A stretch of DNA of 39,608 nucleotides from Bacteroidales bacterium (GCA_017445755.1 JAFSSE010000016.1:1-39608), one strand, 5' to 3'. Counted from the stretch's first letter, positions 14,404 through 24,439 are shown. Translations and numbers: made by a program. Notes: generated by a model not told the origin, from the letters alone.

Positions 14404-17400
14404 CTATTCGTTGAAACCGTTGTTTTCGAGAGTTACCGCAACCGTAGTGGCAGAACCCTTGAACATCCAGTCGGCGATGTTATCCTTGGTCAGCGTCATA
14501 AGGGCGCCATATGTGATAATAGTCTTGCCTGCTGCGTCCACCTCAAAAGTAGCAGAGGTAATCTGCCCGGCGATCTTGCAGTTCTTCACCGTGAAGCCGG
14601 CCTGGTTCGGACGGGCGGCGATAACGCCGACTGACTTCGGAGCGGTACCGCCGTCGACAACGCTGGAGGCAGTGGCCTTGCAGCCGTCAATGACGATCGA
14701 GGCGGAACCGTTGTTTCCGTAGATGCCGCCAAAATAGATGTTTCCGCCATCCTTGGCAGCGATAATCTTGCCGCTGAAAGTACAGTTGGAAATCGTACCG
14801 ATAGCACCGACTTCGGAGTAACCCGGGCCGGTTCCGCCGAAGAGGCGGTCAACAGCTTCTTCGCTGTCCACGGTAATTGTTCCGGAGAACACGTTACCGG
14901 AAATCTCGTAGTCCGAAGCAGCGCCACAGGAGCCGAAGACACCGCCGCCGCGGATCTTCGGGGCCTTGGTGACCGTAATGTCCGCATCGTTGGAGCAGTT
15001 TTTGATGGTAAACTTCTTGAACGGATTGGACGAGGCGCCCATCTTGCCGACAACACCTCCGATATAGTTCCAGTTACCGCCGGAGTGGTTCAGGACGATA
15101 TCGCCATGGTTCTCGCAGTTTTCCATCGTCAAGGTAGGAGCACTGGAGTTGGTCTGGCCGTATGAGGCGATTCCGCCGACCACCGAGCAGGTATTGTTCT
15201 CGACCGTTATCTTACCGTTGTTGACGCAGCCGCGGATAACAGCTCCGTCGCCCTTGAAGAGCGCGGCGATGCCGGCGAGGTAATTGTACTTCGTATTCGG
15301 AGATCCAGCCCCCTTCGAGGTGATTGTGGCACTGTTGACGCAGTTCTCAACCGTACCGCCGATGAGTGTCGAAATCATCGCGGCCGTCGTATATTCCCCG
15401 CCGCCGGCATAGGTGGAAGTAACCGATCCGGCGGTCTTCAGGTTCTTCAGGGTTCCGTTGAACTCATTGAAGATGGATACATACTGACCGTCCGAGGTGA
15501 GGTTAAGGGTAATGGTATGGTTCTGACCGTCGATAACCAGATTGGCCGGGATGCTCTTGATCGGGAAGCAGGTAAGGGCGCTGGCGTCGATATCTGCGGT
15601 GATGTTCACTACGCCGGAAGCATCCTGCCAAGGCGAGAAGTCTGGCGTGGCGACAAGGGCCGCGGCAGCGAAGTCAGCAAGGTCCGCGGCAGAGGTGATT
15701 GCGTGCGGGGCATTGTCCATGCGCTTTGCCTGGATAAGGGTGACCGTTACTCCGGAAACGCCCTCTCCGCTGACCGTAAGGACGGCTGTACGCTCGGCCT
15801 CCGAGCTGGGGTTGGCCTCATAGGCGACAGTGACAGTACCGTCTTCCTTTCCTGAAGCAGGGGTCACGACGGCCCAGGAAGCATCGGAAACGACCTTCCA
15901 CTCGATATTGGAGGTAACCGTGAAAGTGCTCTCTCCGGCATCGGCGGAAGCCCGGATCTCGTTCGGGGAAACGGCGAGTTTCGGAACGGATGCAGAGGAT
16001 CCGGAAGGAGACTTGAGGTCATCGACCGTACCGATGTTGGTACCGACGGCGAGGGTTGCGAAGTTGGAGTCGCTGATCGCCGTGCCATTGACGGAACCTC
16101 CTGTGACACAGGACTTCAGGGCACCGCCGTTGAATCCGACAAGGGCGCCGGCGCCGGAAGCATTGGCGCAGGTGACGGCTCCTTCATTCTTGTCTCCGGT
16201 AGCACTTGCATTGGTAGCCAGATAGACAGATTCGCTGATTGCACCAGCCGCACCACCGGCATACGCCTTGGTGTTGTCGGAGGTGGCGCAGGAAACCGCA
16301 CCCTTGTTCACATTGTCCTTCATGAGGGAGGATGTGCCGCGGAGCCAGCCCGTAATACCGCCTGCAAAGGCATCACCTGCGGCCTTGTTGGTCACGGAAA
16401 CCTTTCCGTTATTGGTGTTCCCTTCAACCTCGAGGGCGAGGACACCCATTCCGAGGATACCGCCTGCGCCGATCCTGTTCGCATGGGTCGTATTGTTCTC
16501 CACCTTTATCGTGACGTCACCGTTGTTGACGTTGTTGCGGATGGTGTTAAGTATGCTTCCCTGCTTCTCTTCGAATCCGACGATACCGCCGGCTGCCTGC
16601 CAGTTGTCGTTCGGGGCGCTCTGGTCAGTCAGGATATTGCCGTCATTGGTGTTGCCTTCCACAACGCCGCCGGAATTCAGCGTACCGACAATGCCGCCGA
16701 TACGGCTGACCTGGAGACGGTTGGAGGTAATATCCGCCTTGTTGATGCTCCTGTAGACGCTGGCGCCGGTATACAGGGATCCGGCGATACCTGCGATCAT
16801 CAGGTAGGTACCGGCCGTCGCCGTTGAAGGATCGGCGATCGAAATCGGGGCATTGTTCTGGCACTCGATAATCTGGGCGCCGAGGTTGGCCCGTCCGACA
16901 ATACCGCCGAAGCAAGAGGCCTTGGTGTTGGCGAACGGAATTGTAATGGCTGCGTTGTTGGCGCACTTTTCGATTACGGCTTCCGCATTGTTGACATAGG
17001 CGACAATACCGCCGACATAGAATTCCCCTCCGGTGGTACTTGCGGTTCCCAACTCAATCGAGCCGTAGTTCTCGCATTCCTTAATTGTGGAGGCCATCTC
17101 GGTCATACCCGAGATACCGCCGATACCCGAGAGGGCGGCGCTTGCTACGGTAACCTCGATCTTGGAGAAGTTCTTGACACCTTCGACGACGCCGCCGAGC
17201 TGGGCGCAAAGCCCGCCGACATGGCCGGTCGACGTAACGCCTTCAGCATAGCGCACGACCGAAGTGCCGTCATACTTGCTGCCGTCCTTCGAGCCGAGGA
17301 CAAGGTCTTTCACGACACCGTTAAGCATGAGGATAAGACCGGCATTCGCCTGGCTGGATTCGACCACGTAGTTGTAAATCTTGTGGCCGCCGCCGTCGAG

Positions 17401-17901
17401 GACGCCGGCAAAGGATACGGCAGGAGTAAGGACTGCACCTCCCATGTCGATATCGGCTAGAACCTTGAACTCGTCGGTTTCAGTAGCGTTGATTGCATTC
17501 GCAAGGAAGTTCTGGAAGTTCTCGGCAGTACGGATTTCGCTGTCGTTATTCACTTCTCCGCTCTGGCTGATGGCGACTTCCGCCTTGGCGCTGCCGTCGG
17601 TGCTGACAATTGTCAGGACGGCCTCGCGGGAAGCGCCCGTTTCATTCGGTTCAATGAGAACGCGGACAGAAGGCGTTGAAGAAGTACCTGTAGAAGGGGA
17701 TACCTTCGCCCAGGAAGTGGAGGTTGATGCCGTCCAGTCACAGTTGGAAGTAACCGTAACCGTCTTCGTGTCTCCGGCGGCACCGACCGCAAGTGTAGTC
17801 TCACCTACGGATACCTTTGCGGCCTCGACCGGCTCGTCGTGGTTGCAGGAAGCAAAGACGAGAACAGCCGCTGCGGCAAGTAGAATGTTTCTTAGTTTCA
17901 T
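14404..17901 (-). CDS. large surface lipoprotein with two BACON/beta-helix modules
   Basis: The 1165-residue protein has a lipoprotein signal (LVFASC, Cys19). It then has a BACON domain (about 30-115) and a long run of short repeats of the form GGI(V/T)G...CxNxxxI (about 125-625) that looks like a GLUG-type right-handed beta-helix. A second BACON domain follows (about 635-720, with SNIEWKV and ASWAVVTP), then a second beta-helix region (about 750-1150) rich in NC(V/E/S)N and GGI/GGV. The whole is therefore an ancestral duplication. BACON domains are common in Bacteroidota surface glycan-binding proteins and enzymes. I see no clear catalytic motif. Its place after SusC, SusD, a BACON lipoprotein and a GDPD lipoprotein suggests a surface ligand-binding or adhesin role. 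It is the last gene before the terminator. Confidence 0.75.
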   Translation of the reverse strand: MKLRNILLAAAAVLVFASCNHDEPVEAAKVSVGETTLAVGAAGDTKTVTVTSNCDWTASTSTSWAKVSPSTGTSSTPSVRVLIEPNETGASREAVLTIVSTDGSAKAEVAISQSGEVNNDSEIRTAENFQNFLANAINATETDEFKVLADIDMGGAVLTPAVSFAGVLDGGGHKIYNYVVESSQANAGLILMLNGVVKDLVLGSKDGSKYDGTSVVRYAEGVTSTGHVGGLCAQLGGVVEGVKNFSKIEVTVASAALSGIGGISGMTEMASTIKECENYGSIELGTASTTGGEFYVGGIVAYVNNAEAVIEKCANNAAITIPFANTKASCFGGIVGRANLGAQIIECQNNAPISIADPSTATAGTYLMIAGIAGSLYTGASVYRSINKADITSNRLQVSRIGGIVGTLNSGGVVEGNTNDGNILTDQSAPNDNWQAAGGIVGFEEKQGSILNTIRNNVNNGDVTIKVENNTTHANRIGAGGILGMGVLALEVEGNTNNGKVSVTNKAAGDAFAGGITGWLRGTSSLMKDNVNKGAVSCATSDNTKAYAGGAAGAISESVYLATNASATGDKNEGAVTCANASGAGALVGFNGGALKSCVTGGSVNGTAISDSNFATLAVGTNIGTVDDLKSPSGSSASVPKLAVSPNEIRASADAGESTFTVTSNIEWKVVSDASWAVVTPASGKEDGTVTVAYEANPSSEAERTAVLTVSGEGVSGVTVTLIQAKRMDNAPHAITSAADLADFAAAALVATPDFSPWQDASGVVNITADIDASALTCFPIKSIPANLVIDGQNHTITLNLTSDGQYVSIFNEFNGTLKNLKTAGSVTSTYAGGGEYTTAAMISTLIGGTVENCVNSATITSKGAGSPNTKYNYLAGIAALFKGDGAVIRGCVNNGKITVENNTCSVVGGIASYGQTNSSAPTLTMENCENHGDIVLNHSGGNWNYIGGVVGKMGASSNPFKKFTIKNCSNDADITVTKAPKIRGGGVFGSCGAASDYEISGNVFSGTITVDSEEAVDRLFGGTGPGYSEVGAIGTISNCTFSGKIIAAKDGGNIYFGGIYGNNGSASIVIDGCKATASSVVDGGTAPKSVGVIAARPNQAGFTVKNCKIAGQITSATFEVDAAGKTIITYGALMTLTKDNIADWMFKGSATTVAVTLENNGFNE

Positions 17902-17919
17902 GGGTTTATGTGATTAAAA

Positions 17920-18867
17920 TTACTTGACCTTGTTTATAAGCCAGGAAGGATAGTTCGTGCAGATGAACTTCAATTTAGAGTACTGGGAGACATAGTAGGC
18001 CACGGCCTCGTCGCTGTAAACGGCATTGCCGTCACCGGCTTTCATGTCAACGTTGAAAACGCTGAGTTCAACTCCGGCAGCGACGAAGGAATCGATGGTC
18101 TTGTCGCCTTTTCCATACGGAGTCATATAGTTGGCCGTGTTCATGTTGGCCCAGGTGAAACCATATGACTTGTGGACTGCAGGGGTCTGGTTGCCCATCC
18201 AGCCGACCGGAATGCCGTAACTCGCCTGGCAGGCCGCGGCACTCCTTGCCACCGTCGTGTTTCCAGTGCAGATAAACTCGCACCAGGGCTCCGCTCCGTG
18301 TGCCTTGATAATCTCGCAGGCACGCTGGACGGCCTTGATCGGATAGTCCGTCAGGGTCGATGGCGAGGTGATGTTCTTGATGTCCAGTACCAGTTTCGTG
18401 CAGTTCCCTTCGACCATCACGATGTCCAGGAAATCCTCAAGGCATGGCACCGTCTCCCCGTTTTTCAGGACTCCGCCCTTCCGGATCTGCTCCAGGGTCG
18501 CTTCCCAGGGGTGGTAGCCGTTGATCTTGCATTCCCCGTCGGCATGGGCTATGACGACATTGTTGTCCTTTGTCCAGTAAATGTCGCATTCGGACCCGCA
18601 GCATTTGAGCTGCATGGCATAGCGGAGGGATGCCCTGCAATTGTCCGGGGCCCCGCACTCCGAAGAACCTCCCCTGTGGGCAACGATTTTATACGGTGCA
18701 TCTGCAATCGTAAAATCCGTTCCGCCGGGGGTTTCCGGACCTTCCGGATCTGTCTTTCCCGTGAATTTGCTGTTGTCGGGAAGGTCGCGGTCCTTCTCGC
18801 AGGCGGCGAAGCTCAAAAGCAGCACCGCCGCGAGAAAAAACTTTCCTATTAACTTGACACTTTTCAT
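17920..18867 (-). CDS. lipoprotein glycerophosphodiester phosphodiesterase (GDPD)
   Basis: The 315-residue protein has a lipobox (SFAAC, Cys23), a Pro/Gly-rich linker (about 28-52) and a GDPD domain. Conserved residues are H64-R65-G66-G67, N76, E93 and D95 in ECDI, and H108. The usual Glu of the P-E-N motif is replaced by Asp75 (PDN), a conservative change that may still bind metal. It likely sits on the outer membrane surface and cleaves glycerophosphodiester bonds before or during SusCD uptake. It starts one base after the small BACON gene and ends 18 bases before the large BACON protein gene. Both its Cys content and its domain differ from the periplasmic GDPD at 10633, so the two probably act at different cell locations or on different substrates. 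Confidence 0.88.
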   Translation of the reverse strand: MKSVKLIGKFFLAAVLLLSFAACEKDRDLPDNSKFTGKTDPEGPETPGGTDFTIADAPYKIVAHRGGSSECGAPDNCRASLRYAMQLKCCGSECDIYWTKDNNVVIAHADGECKINGYHPWEATLEQIRKGGVLKNGETVPCLEDFLDIVMVEGNCTKLVLDIKNITSPSTLTDYPIKAVQRACEIIKAHGAEPWCEFICTGNTTVARSAAACQASYGIPVGWMGNQTPAVHKSYGFTWANMNTANYMTPYGKGDKTIDSFVAAGVELSVFNVDMKAGDGNAVYSDEAVAYYVSQYSKLKFICTNYPSWLINKVK

Positions 18868-18868
18868 T

Positions 18869-19294
18869 TTATCTGTTTTGGTTCAGGACATAGGAAATCG
18901 AGCCGCCGTCCTTCGTCGTGAAGCGAAGGGTCGCCGTCCTCTTGATTCCGCTCGTATTGGGGCTTACCGTAACGCTGATTCCCTTCTGGGTAACGGTACG
19001 GTCGTCCCCGCCGTATGTGCCGACGAAATCGGAGGAAATTTCCTTTTCTGAAAGAGTTACCCAGTCCGGCTCGAAATCGACAGATGCAGTCCATTCGACG
19101 CTGGTATTCGGGCCCTGGGCGACTATGACAACTGCTTCAAACGTCTTTCCGGCGGCGGGAATCGTGCCGGGATCCGGAGTTAGGGCAACCCTGAGGGAAG
19201 TGAGGTCAGCACCCTCCGGATACTCATCCTTATTGCAGGCGGCAAGGGCCAGAAGCGCGGCCGCCATGAAAATAATATTGAAAATCTTTTTCAT
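18869..19294 (-). CDS. small BACON-domain lipoprotein
   Basis: The 141-residue protein starts MKKIFNIIFMAAALLALAAC (lipid Cys20) and carries one BACON-like beta-sandwich. It shows the WTASVDFEPDWVTLS core strand, a variable loop, and a final SGIKRTATLRF...ISYVLNQ stretch typical of BACON. An in-frame ATG at 19315 would add seven residues and overlap the susD stop. The later ATG is preferred because it begins a standard signal peptide. It fits the slot of an accessory surface-binding lipoprotein after SusD and abuts the GDPD lipoprotein gene. No catalytic motif is present. Confidence 0.75.
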   Translation of the reverse strand: MKKIFNIIFMAAALLALAACNKDEYPEGADLTSLRVALTPDPGTIPAAGKTFEAVVIVAQGPNTSVEWTASVDFEPDWVTLSEKEISSDFVGTYGGDDRTVTQKGISVTVSPNTSGIKRTATLRFTTKDGGSISYVLNQNR

Positions 19295-19305
19295 ATCCAT
19301 ACGGT

Positions 19306-20823
19306 TTATGACCATCCTTCAATCTGGTGGAGTTTCGGATTCCTGTTAAGGGAAGCGTTGGCAATGGGCCAGAGGAGGATGTTCGGGTTCTTCGCCTTCA
19401 TGTCATTGAAGGTGGTTCCGGGATCCTCGCTGTTCGGGACGGCCTCCCAGATTTTCCCGGTCCGGATAAGGGCCCACCAGATGACTCCTTCGGCCGCAAA
19501 CTCATACCAGTATTCGTTCACAATGGCATCGAGGACGGCTGCAGGGGTCGTATCGGTATAGTAATTATCCTTCCCGTAGGCACGCTTGGCAACAATGTTA
19601 AGCGAAGCAAGGGCACCCGAATAATCATTCTGGTAGTACTTCAGCTCGGCATCCATCATGACGGCAAGTGCATAACGGTAGTAGAGCAGGTCGTTGTCGA
19701 GGATGACCGGGGCGGAGGACATGTCACCGAGGAGCTTGTTGCACCAGGTGATTTCATGGGCGTCTCCGGCCCCATACGGGCCATAGCCGAGGTTTGTCGC
19801 GACGCGCGAGTCGCCGAGGGCCTGCTGTGCTTTGAAGACATCTACCATCGACTGGGGATAAGCCCACCACTGGGTCGAACTGATCGGAACCGGGCCGCCG
19901 TTGTTGCAGCGGGCGGAGGCGAGAATCAGGTTGGACGGCTGGCAGAAATAGATCTGGTATCCGCCGGTTTCCGAAGCGATATTGTTAAGGGCGAAAACCA
20001 CTTCGTTGTTCTTCTTGTTAGTGCGGTCGAAGACCTTGGAATAATTGGCAAGAAGCTTAGCCGAAGAGATGCCGATTGCGGAAAGGGCTGTCGAAGCCAT
20101 GGTATAATAGGTCGAAGCGTTCGCGGTATCCTGGGTGCGCGCCATCCAGAGGGCGTATTCCGCCTTCAGCATGTTGAGGGCGTCCTTCGTACCGAAGTAC
20201 TTTTCGCCGCCGAGAACGTCTCCGAGGGCTTCACACGCCTCGATATCACTCTTGACCTGGGCATAGACCTCGGCAATCGTCGCCTGGGAAGGATAGCACT
20301 CCGGCTGGGAAGTCGACTCGACCGGGTTCAGGTTAAGGGGAACCTCTCCCCAGATCCTGGCCGCATAGAAGTAGCAGAACGCCCTTGCAAAATAGGCCTG
20401 GGCGTTTGCCCACTTGACCCTTTCCTCTGAAGCCCCGCAGGTCGAGGAGTGCTTCAGGACGGCATTCGCCTGGTCGATGGCGGAATAGAGCGAAGACCAG
20501 CTGATGGTATTGCTCCGGTTCAGGGTGTTGTGACGGCAGGCAATCTTGAAGTTGTCCTGGACCTTCGATTCAAGGGAAGGGCCCCAGTACTTGTCTCCGG
20601 AACGGATTTCTCCAAGATAGAAGACGTTGCATTCCGCTGCACCGAAAAAGCCCCTCATGCGCCTGTAAATACCGGGCACGGACTGTTCGAGGTCGGAAGG
20701 ATCTTTCCACATGTTACTGGCGGAAAGGGCGTTGTCATAGACGATATCGAGATCGTCGTGGCAGCTGCTGAGAGTGAGCAGGGCGGCCGAGACAAGGACT
20801 ATAAAATTGAAATATCTTTTCAT
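19306..20823 (-). CDS. susD: SusD/RagB-family outer-membrane binding lipoprotein
   Basis: The 505-residue protein has a lipobox (LTLSSC, Cys21) and a SusD-like N-terminal region with DNALSASNMWKDPSDLEQ. It has the TPR-like helices (ISWSSLYSAIDQANAVL, AQAYFARAFCYFYAARIWGEVPL) and the C-terminal FAAEGVIWWALIRTGK element. SusD proteins cap the SusC channel and hold ligand. It lies 19 bases after susC. The sequence alone does not show the ligand. Its neighbours, two GDPDs and EEP enzymes, suggest phosphodiester-containing material instead of a plain polysaccharide (inference). Confidence 0.93.
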   Translation of the reverse strand: MKRYFNFIVLVSAALLTLSSCHDDLDIVYDNALSASNMWKDPSDLEQSVPGIYRRMRGFFGAAECNVFYLGEIRSGDKYWGPSLESKVQDNFKIACRHNTLNRSNTISWSSLYSAIDQANAVLKHSSTCGASEERVKWANAQAYFARAFCYFYAARIWGEVPLNLNPVESTSQPECYPSQATIAEVYAQVKSDIEACEALGDVLGGEKYFGTKDALNMLKAEYALWMARTQDTANASTYYTMASTALSAIGISSAKLLANYSKVFDRTNKKNNEVVFALNNIASETGGYQIYFCQPSNLILASARCNNGGPVPISSTQWWAYPQSMVDVFKAQQALGDSRVATNLGYGPYGAGDAHEITWCNKLLGDMSSAPVILDNDLLYYRYALAVMMDAELKYYQNDYSGALASLNIVAKRAYGKDNYYTDTTPAAVLDAIVNEYWYEFAAEGVIWWALIRTGKIWEAVPNSEDPGTTFNDMKAKNPNILLWPIANASLNRNPKLHQIEGWS

Positions 20824-20842
20824 TTCTCTTTCCTCCTATGCT

Positions 20843-23800
20843 TTAGAACGTAATCTTGAGGTTGGCGAGAAGCTTCGCTGCCGGAGGCATGATGTTGGAA
20901 TTCGACGATCCCATCTGGACCGAAGAATACAGTCCTGTACCGTCAGCATCAGCAGCAATACCGGTTTCCGGGCTGATGGCTCCGGAGACCCTTGTGAAGT
21001 AGTGGAGGGTGTTTCCGGTAAAGCCGACGGTGATTTTCTTCATGCCGGCCTTCGCCGCCCACTTGTCAGGAAGGTCATAGTAGACCGAGACGTCGCGGAG
21101 ACAGAGGTAACTCGCGTCTTCGACATTGAAGCTGGAGCAGCGGGAGAAGTTGCGGTTGCCGTAGTCGGCGTCGTTCGGGAAGAAACGGGCCACATCCGTC
21201 TTGTCTCCGGGATAACGCCAGCAGGATGCCGCGAGATCCACGTCGAAGTTCGAGTTGGAGTAGCCGAGCGTATTCTGGACCATACGGGTCTTCATATAGT
21301 TATAGATGGAGTGGCCGAGGGCAAAGTCCATATAGACATTGATAGTGAGGCGCTTCCATGTAAAGCTGTTGTTGATACCGCCGATGGAGTGGGGAACGAC
21401 ATTGCCGAGGAGGAACAGGTCCGTAGCATCAATCTGCTCGAGACCATCCGCGGTCTTGGCGGTTCCGTAACGGTTCAGCCACTCGAAGTCGCCCGCATCC
21501 TTGCGGCCGGTGATGGACATCCCGTCAGAGCGGCGGTAGCCGTGGGACTGGGTGTCATAGAGGGCGGCTGCGGCTTCCTCGTCGGTCTGGAGGATTCCCG
21601 CCACCTTGTAACCCCAGATACGTCCGAGCGGCTCCCCGACAGCGGTTCCGCCGTAGCGGTAGCCGTTGGCTGTGGATGTACCGCCGATCCGGTAACCGAT
21701 CTCGCCGGTGGGATTTCCGTCCATGTCGATGATCTCATAGGCATAGTCTTCCGGGAGGGAAAGGACCTTGTTCCGGTTGAAGGAATAGGTAATGTCGGTG
21801 GACCATTCGAAGTTGCGGTTCCTGATATTGACAGTATGGAGTTCCGCCTCGAAACCATAGAAACGGACGCTTCCGACATTCGAGGTTACGGAACCGAACT
21901 GGCCGGTATCCGGAAGGGTGATCGAGTAGATAAGGTCGCTGGTCACCTTGTCGTAGTAGTCAAGCACGACGCGGATACGGTCGTTCTTGAAACCGGCGTC
22001 GATACCGGCGTCAAGCTGGGTCGTAGTCTCCCAGCGGAGTCCGGCATTCTGCATGACAGAAGGGAGGAGCGTGTTGTAGCCGGCATAGGAGCCCGTCGCA
22101 TAGGCGCCGAGAGGGGCCGTACGGGCTATGTTGTTGTTACCTGTCTGACCGTATGAAACGCGGAGTTTGAGGTGGTTCATTTCATTCCGGAGCGGGGCGA
22201 AGAAGGGCTCTTCACTGATTACCCAGGCACCAGAAACAGAGGGGAAGTATCCCCAGCGGTTCTCCTCGAGGAAGAGCGAGGAACCGTCTGCCCGGATGGT
22301 ACCCGCAAGGATATAACGGTCGAGATAGTTGTAGGCGAGACGTCCGAAATAGGAGATCAGGGCCGTGGAATACTCGGCGTTGGACATCGACATCGTCGCG
22401 GAAGTGTTGTCACCGCCGGACTGCAGGTAAGGGATCTTGTCGTCAAGGGCCCCGGTATTGCTCGTCGACAGGGAATAGTATGTCCAGTAGGACCAGTCAT
22501 AGCCGGCCGTCCCGTCGAGTTTGCCCTTCCCGATCTGCTTGTTGAGGGTCAGGTAGGCCTGGAAGTTCTGGCGGTTGGTCTCCGTACGGGATTCCGAGGT
22601 CGAGCGGGTCGTGGAAACGAAGTTGATGGACCCGTTGCGCTCTCCGTAGGCATAGTAGCTGCCGCGGTAGTAGTTGTCGAACATTGCATACTGGGCAGTC
22701 GCTGACAGCCAGGGGGTGATGTCCCACTTGAGGTTCATGTTGCCCATGAACTTCTGGCGGGAATTCTCCCTGTCATAGAAGGTCGAATAGAACTCGGCGC
22801 TCTGCTGGTTCTTGTTCGTACCGCCCGTCGCAAAAGTTCCGTCCGCATACTTCCCGATATGGGTCGGGGACATCATAAGTCCGCGTCCGAGGGCCGCGAA
22901 ATAGTCACTGGTCATCGGGTTCTTAAGGTTCCTGGAGAAATCGAAGGTCGTCGACGCCGTCAGCTTGTTCGTAATCTTGAAGGAAGTGTTCCCGTGCATC
23001 GTGAAGTTCTCGTAGCGGCTCATCGCAACCATGCCTTCATCGGTAAGGTGGCTGATGGAAGCGGCGTACTTCATGGCCTTGTTTCCGCCGTTGATGCCGA
23101 CGTACTGCTTGTAATAGCCGGCCGTGTCGTACCAGTCGCTCTGCCAGTCATGGTTGGTATAGATGATTGTCTTGGTGGGGTTGATCGGATCCGGCATGGA
23201 GAGATATCCGTCTGGAACCGACTCTCCGTCAGCAAGATAACGGGTCGAATAGGTCGCCGTCGATGTGGTGTTTCCGACACCGGGGCCGTTCGCTCCGTCA
23301 AGGACCAGGGTAGAGTTCGGACCATAGTAGGCGGCAGGACGGATCATATTGAGGAACTGCGTCGAATTCGCCATGTTCCATTTCTTTGCAGGTGTGGTAA
23401 CGCCGACCTGGGCCTCGAACACTACCTGGGGGGCCTTGAAGGCATCGCCCTTCTTCGTCGTCACGAGGATGACGCCGTTGGAAGCCCGGCTTCCGTAGAC
23501 AGCCGTCGATGCGGCGTCCTTAAGCACGGAGATGCTCTCGATGTCGTTCGGGCTGAGATCCTCGAAGCCGCGCTCAACGCCGTCCACAAGGGTCAGAGGG
23601 GCATTGGAGCGGTTGATGGAGGAACCGCCTCGGATCATCATCGAAGGGGCTTCACCCGGGAGGTTGTTGTTGGAAACGATGTGGAGACCGGTGACCTTTC
23701 CCTTGAGGGCGTCCGCGACGGTGGATACCGGGGCGCTTTCGATGGACTTTCCGTCCACCTTGGCAACGGCCGTAGTCAGAGTCTTGCGGGACTGGGTACC

Positions 23801-24439
23801 GTAACCGATTACGACGACGTCATCGAGGATGTTCTGGTCAATCGAAAGGGCCACATTGATAACAGAGGAGCGGCCTACTACGACCTCCTCGTCCGTGAAA
23901 CCGATGAAGGAGAAAACGAGGGTTTCGCCTTCCCGGGTTTCCATGGACCAGTTGCCGTTCGTGTCGGTCATGGTACCGCGGTTGGTGCCCTTGACCATAA
24001 CTCCGGCAGCTGCAAGAGGTTCGCCTGCATTGTCCACAACCTGGCCCTTCACCGTCTTCCTGGCACGGTCCTGGGGCGCAGCGGCGGGAGTGGGCTGCTG
24101 GGGCTCGGCGGCCGTCAGGACGACGGTGCTGCCGACAACCTCATAGCTGATGCCTTTCCCCCGGAAGGCCTCGGAAAGAAGGTCTTCAAGGGATGCATCC
24201 TTCGCCTGGAGAGATACAGCTCCGAGACGCTTCCCGGCGAGAGATGACTCGTACGAGAAGACGACACCGGTCTGTTCCGTAAAAGCGTTGGTGAAAGAAC
24301 GGACTGTTGCCCCTCTTTCATTCATTTTCACCGTGTAAGTGCGTTGCAGCAAGGATATTTCCTCCGCACTGGAGATAGCTCCAGAGAGGAGGAGGGCCCC
24401 CGCCACAACGATCATACGGATCAAGTTTTTAGGATTCAT
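20843..24439 (-). CDS. susC: SusC/RagA TonB-dependent transporter with STN signalling domain
   Basis: The 1198-residue protein has a signal peptide, then an STN (secretin/TonB short N-terminal) domain at about 35-110. A carboxypeptidase-regulatory-like domain follows (about 128-205, GQVVDNAGEPL...GFTDEEV), then a TonB-box-like DDVVVIGYGT, a plug (about 225-330 with VDGVERG, ISVLKDAAS, VYGSRASNGVI) and a C-terminal beta-barrel ending in a terminal Phe (LKITF). The STN domain is the hallmark of transporters that signal to a FecR anti-sigma factor in the periplasm, and fecR lies directly upstream (45-base gap). It imports the locus substrate across the outer membrane with SusD. Confidence 0.95.
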   Translation of the reverse strand: MNPKNLIRMIVVAGALLLSGAISSAEEISLLQRTYTVKMNERGATVRSFTNAFTEQTGVVFSYESSLAGKRLGAVSLQAKDASLEDLLSEAFRGKGISYEVVGSTVVLTAAEPQQPTPAAAPQDRARKTVKGQVVDNAGEPLAAAGVMVKGTNRGTMTDTNGNWSMETREGETLVFSFIGFTDEEVVVGRSSVINVALSIDQNILDDVVVIGYGTQSRKTLTTAVAKVDGKSIESAPVSTVADALKGKVTGLHIVSNNNLPGEAPSMMIRGGSSINRSNAPLTLVDGVERGFEDLSPNDIESISVLKDAASTAVYGSRASNGVILVTTKKGDAFKAPQVVFEAQVGVTTPAKKWNMANSTQFLNMIRPAAYYGPNSTLVLDGANGPGVGNTTSTATYSTRYLADGESVPDGYLSMPDPINPTKTIIYTNHDWQSDWYDTAGYYKQYVGINGGNKAMKYAASISHLTDEGMVAMSRYENFTMHGNTSFKITNKLTASTTFDFSRNLKNPMTSDYFAALGRGLMMSPTHIGKYADGTFATGGTNKNQQSAEFYSTFYDRENSRQKFMGNMNLKWDITPWLSATAQYAMFDNYYRGSYYAYGERNGSINFVSTTRSTSESRTETNRQNFQAYLTLNKQIGKGKLDGTAGYDWSYWTYYSLSTSNTGALDDKIPYLQSGGDNTSATMSMSNAEYSTALISYFGRLAYNYLDRYILAGTIRADGSSLFLEENRWGYFPSVSGAWVISEEPFFAPLRNEMNHLKLRVSYGQTGNNNIARTAPLGAYATGSYAGYNTLLPSVMQNAGLRWETTTQLDAGIDAGFKNDRIRVVLDYYDKVTSDLIYSITLPDTGQFGSVTSNVGSVRFYGFEAELHTVNIRNRNFEWSTDITYSFNRNKVLSLPEDYAYEIIDMDGNPTGEIGYRIGGTSTANGYRYGGTAVGEPLGRIWGYKVAGILQTDEEAAAALYDTQSHGYRRSDGMSITGRKDAGDFEWLNRYGTAKTADGLEQIDATDLFLLGNVVPHSIGGINNSFTWKRLTINVYMDFALGHSIYNYMKTRMVQNTLGYSNSNFDVDLAASCWRYPGDKTDVARFFPNDADYGNRNFSRCSSFNVEDASYLCLRDVSVYYDLPDKWAAKAGMKKITVGFTGNTLHYFTRVSGAISPETGIAADADGTGLYSSVQMGSSNSNIMPPAAKLLANLKITF

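Noticed and set aside
20774-22156. A 460-codon open frame antisense to susC
   Set aside because: It is a shadow frame of a high-GC gene. The minus strand encodes clear SusC barrel sequence, and the plus-frame product has low complexity and no recognisable domain.
22859-24247. A 462-codon open frame antisense to the SusC N-terminus
   Set aside because: Same reason: it is Arg/Gly/Val-rich with no signal or motif, and the opposite strand encodes STN, CarboxypepD and plug domains.
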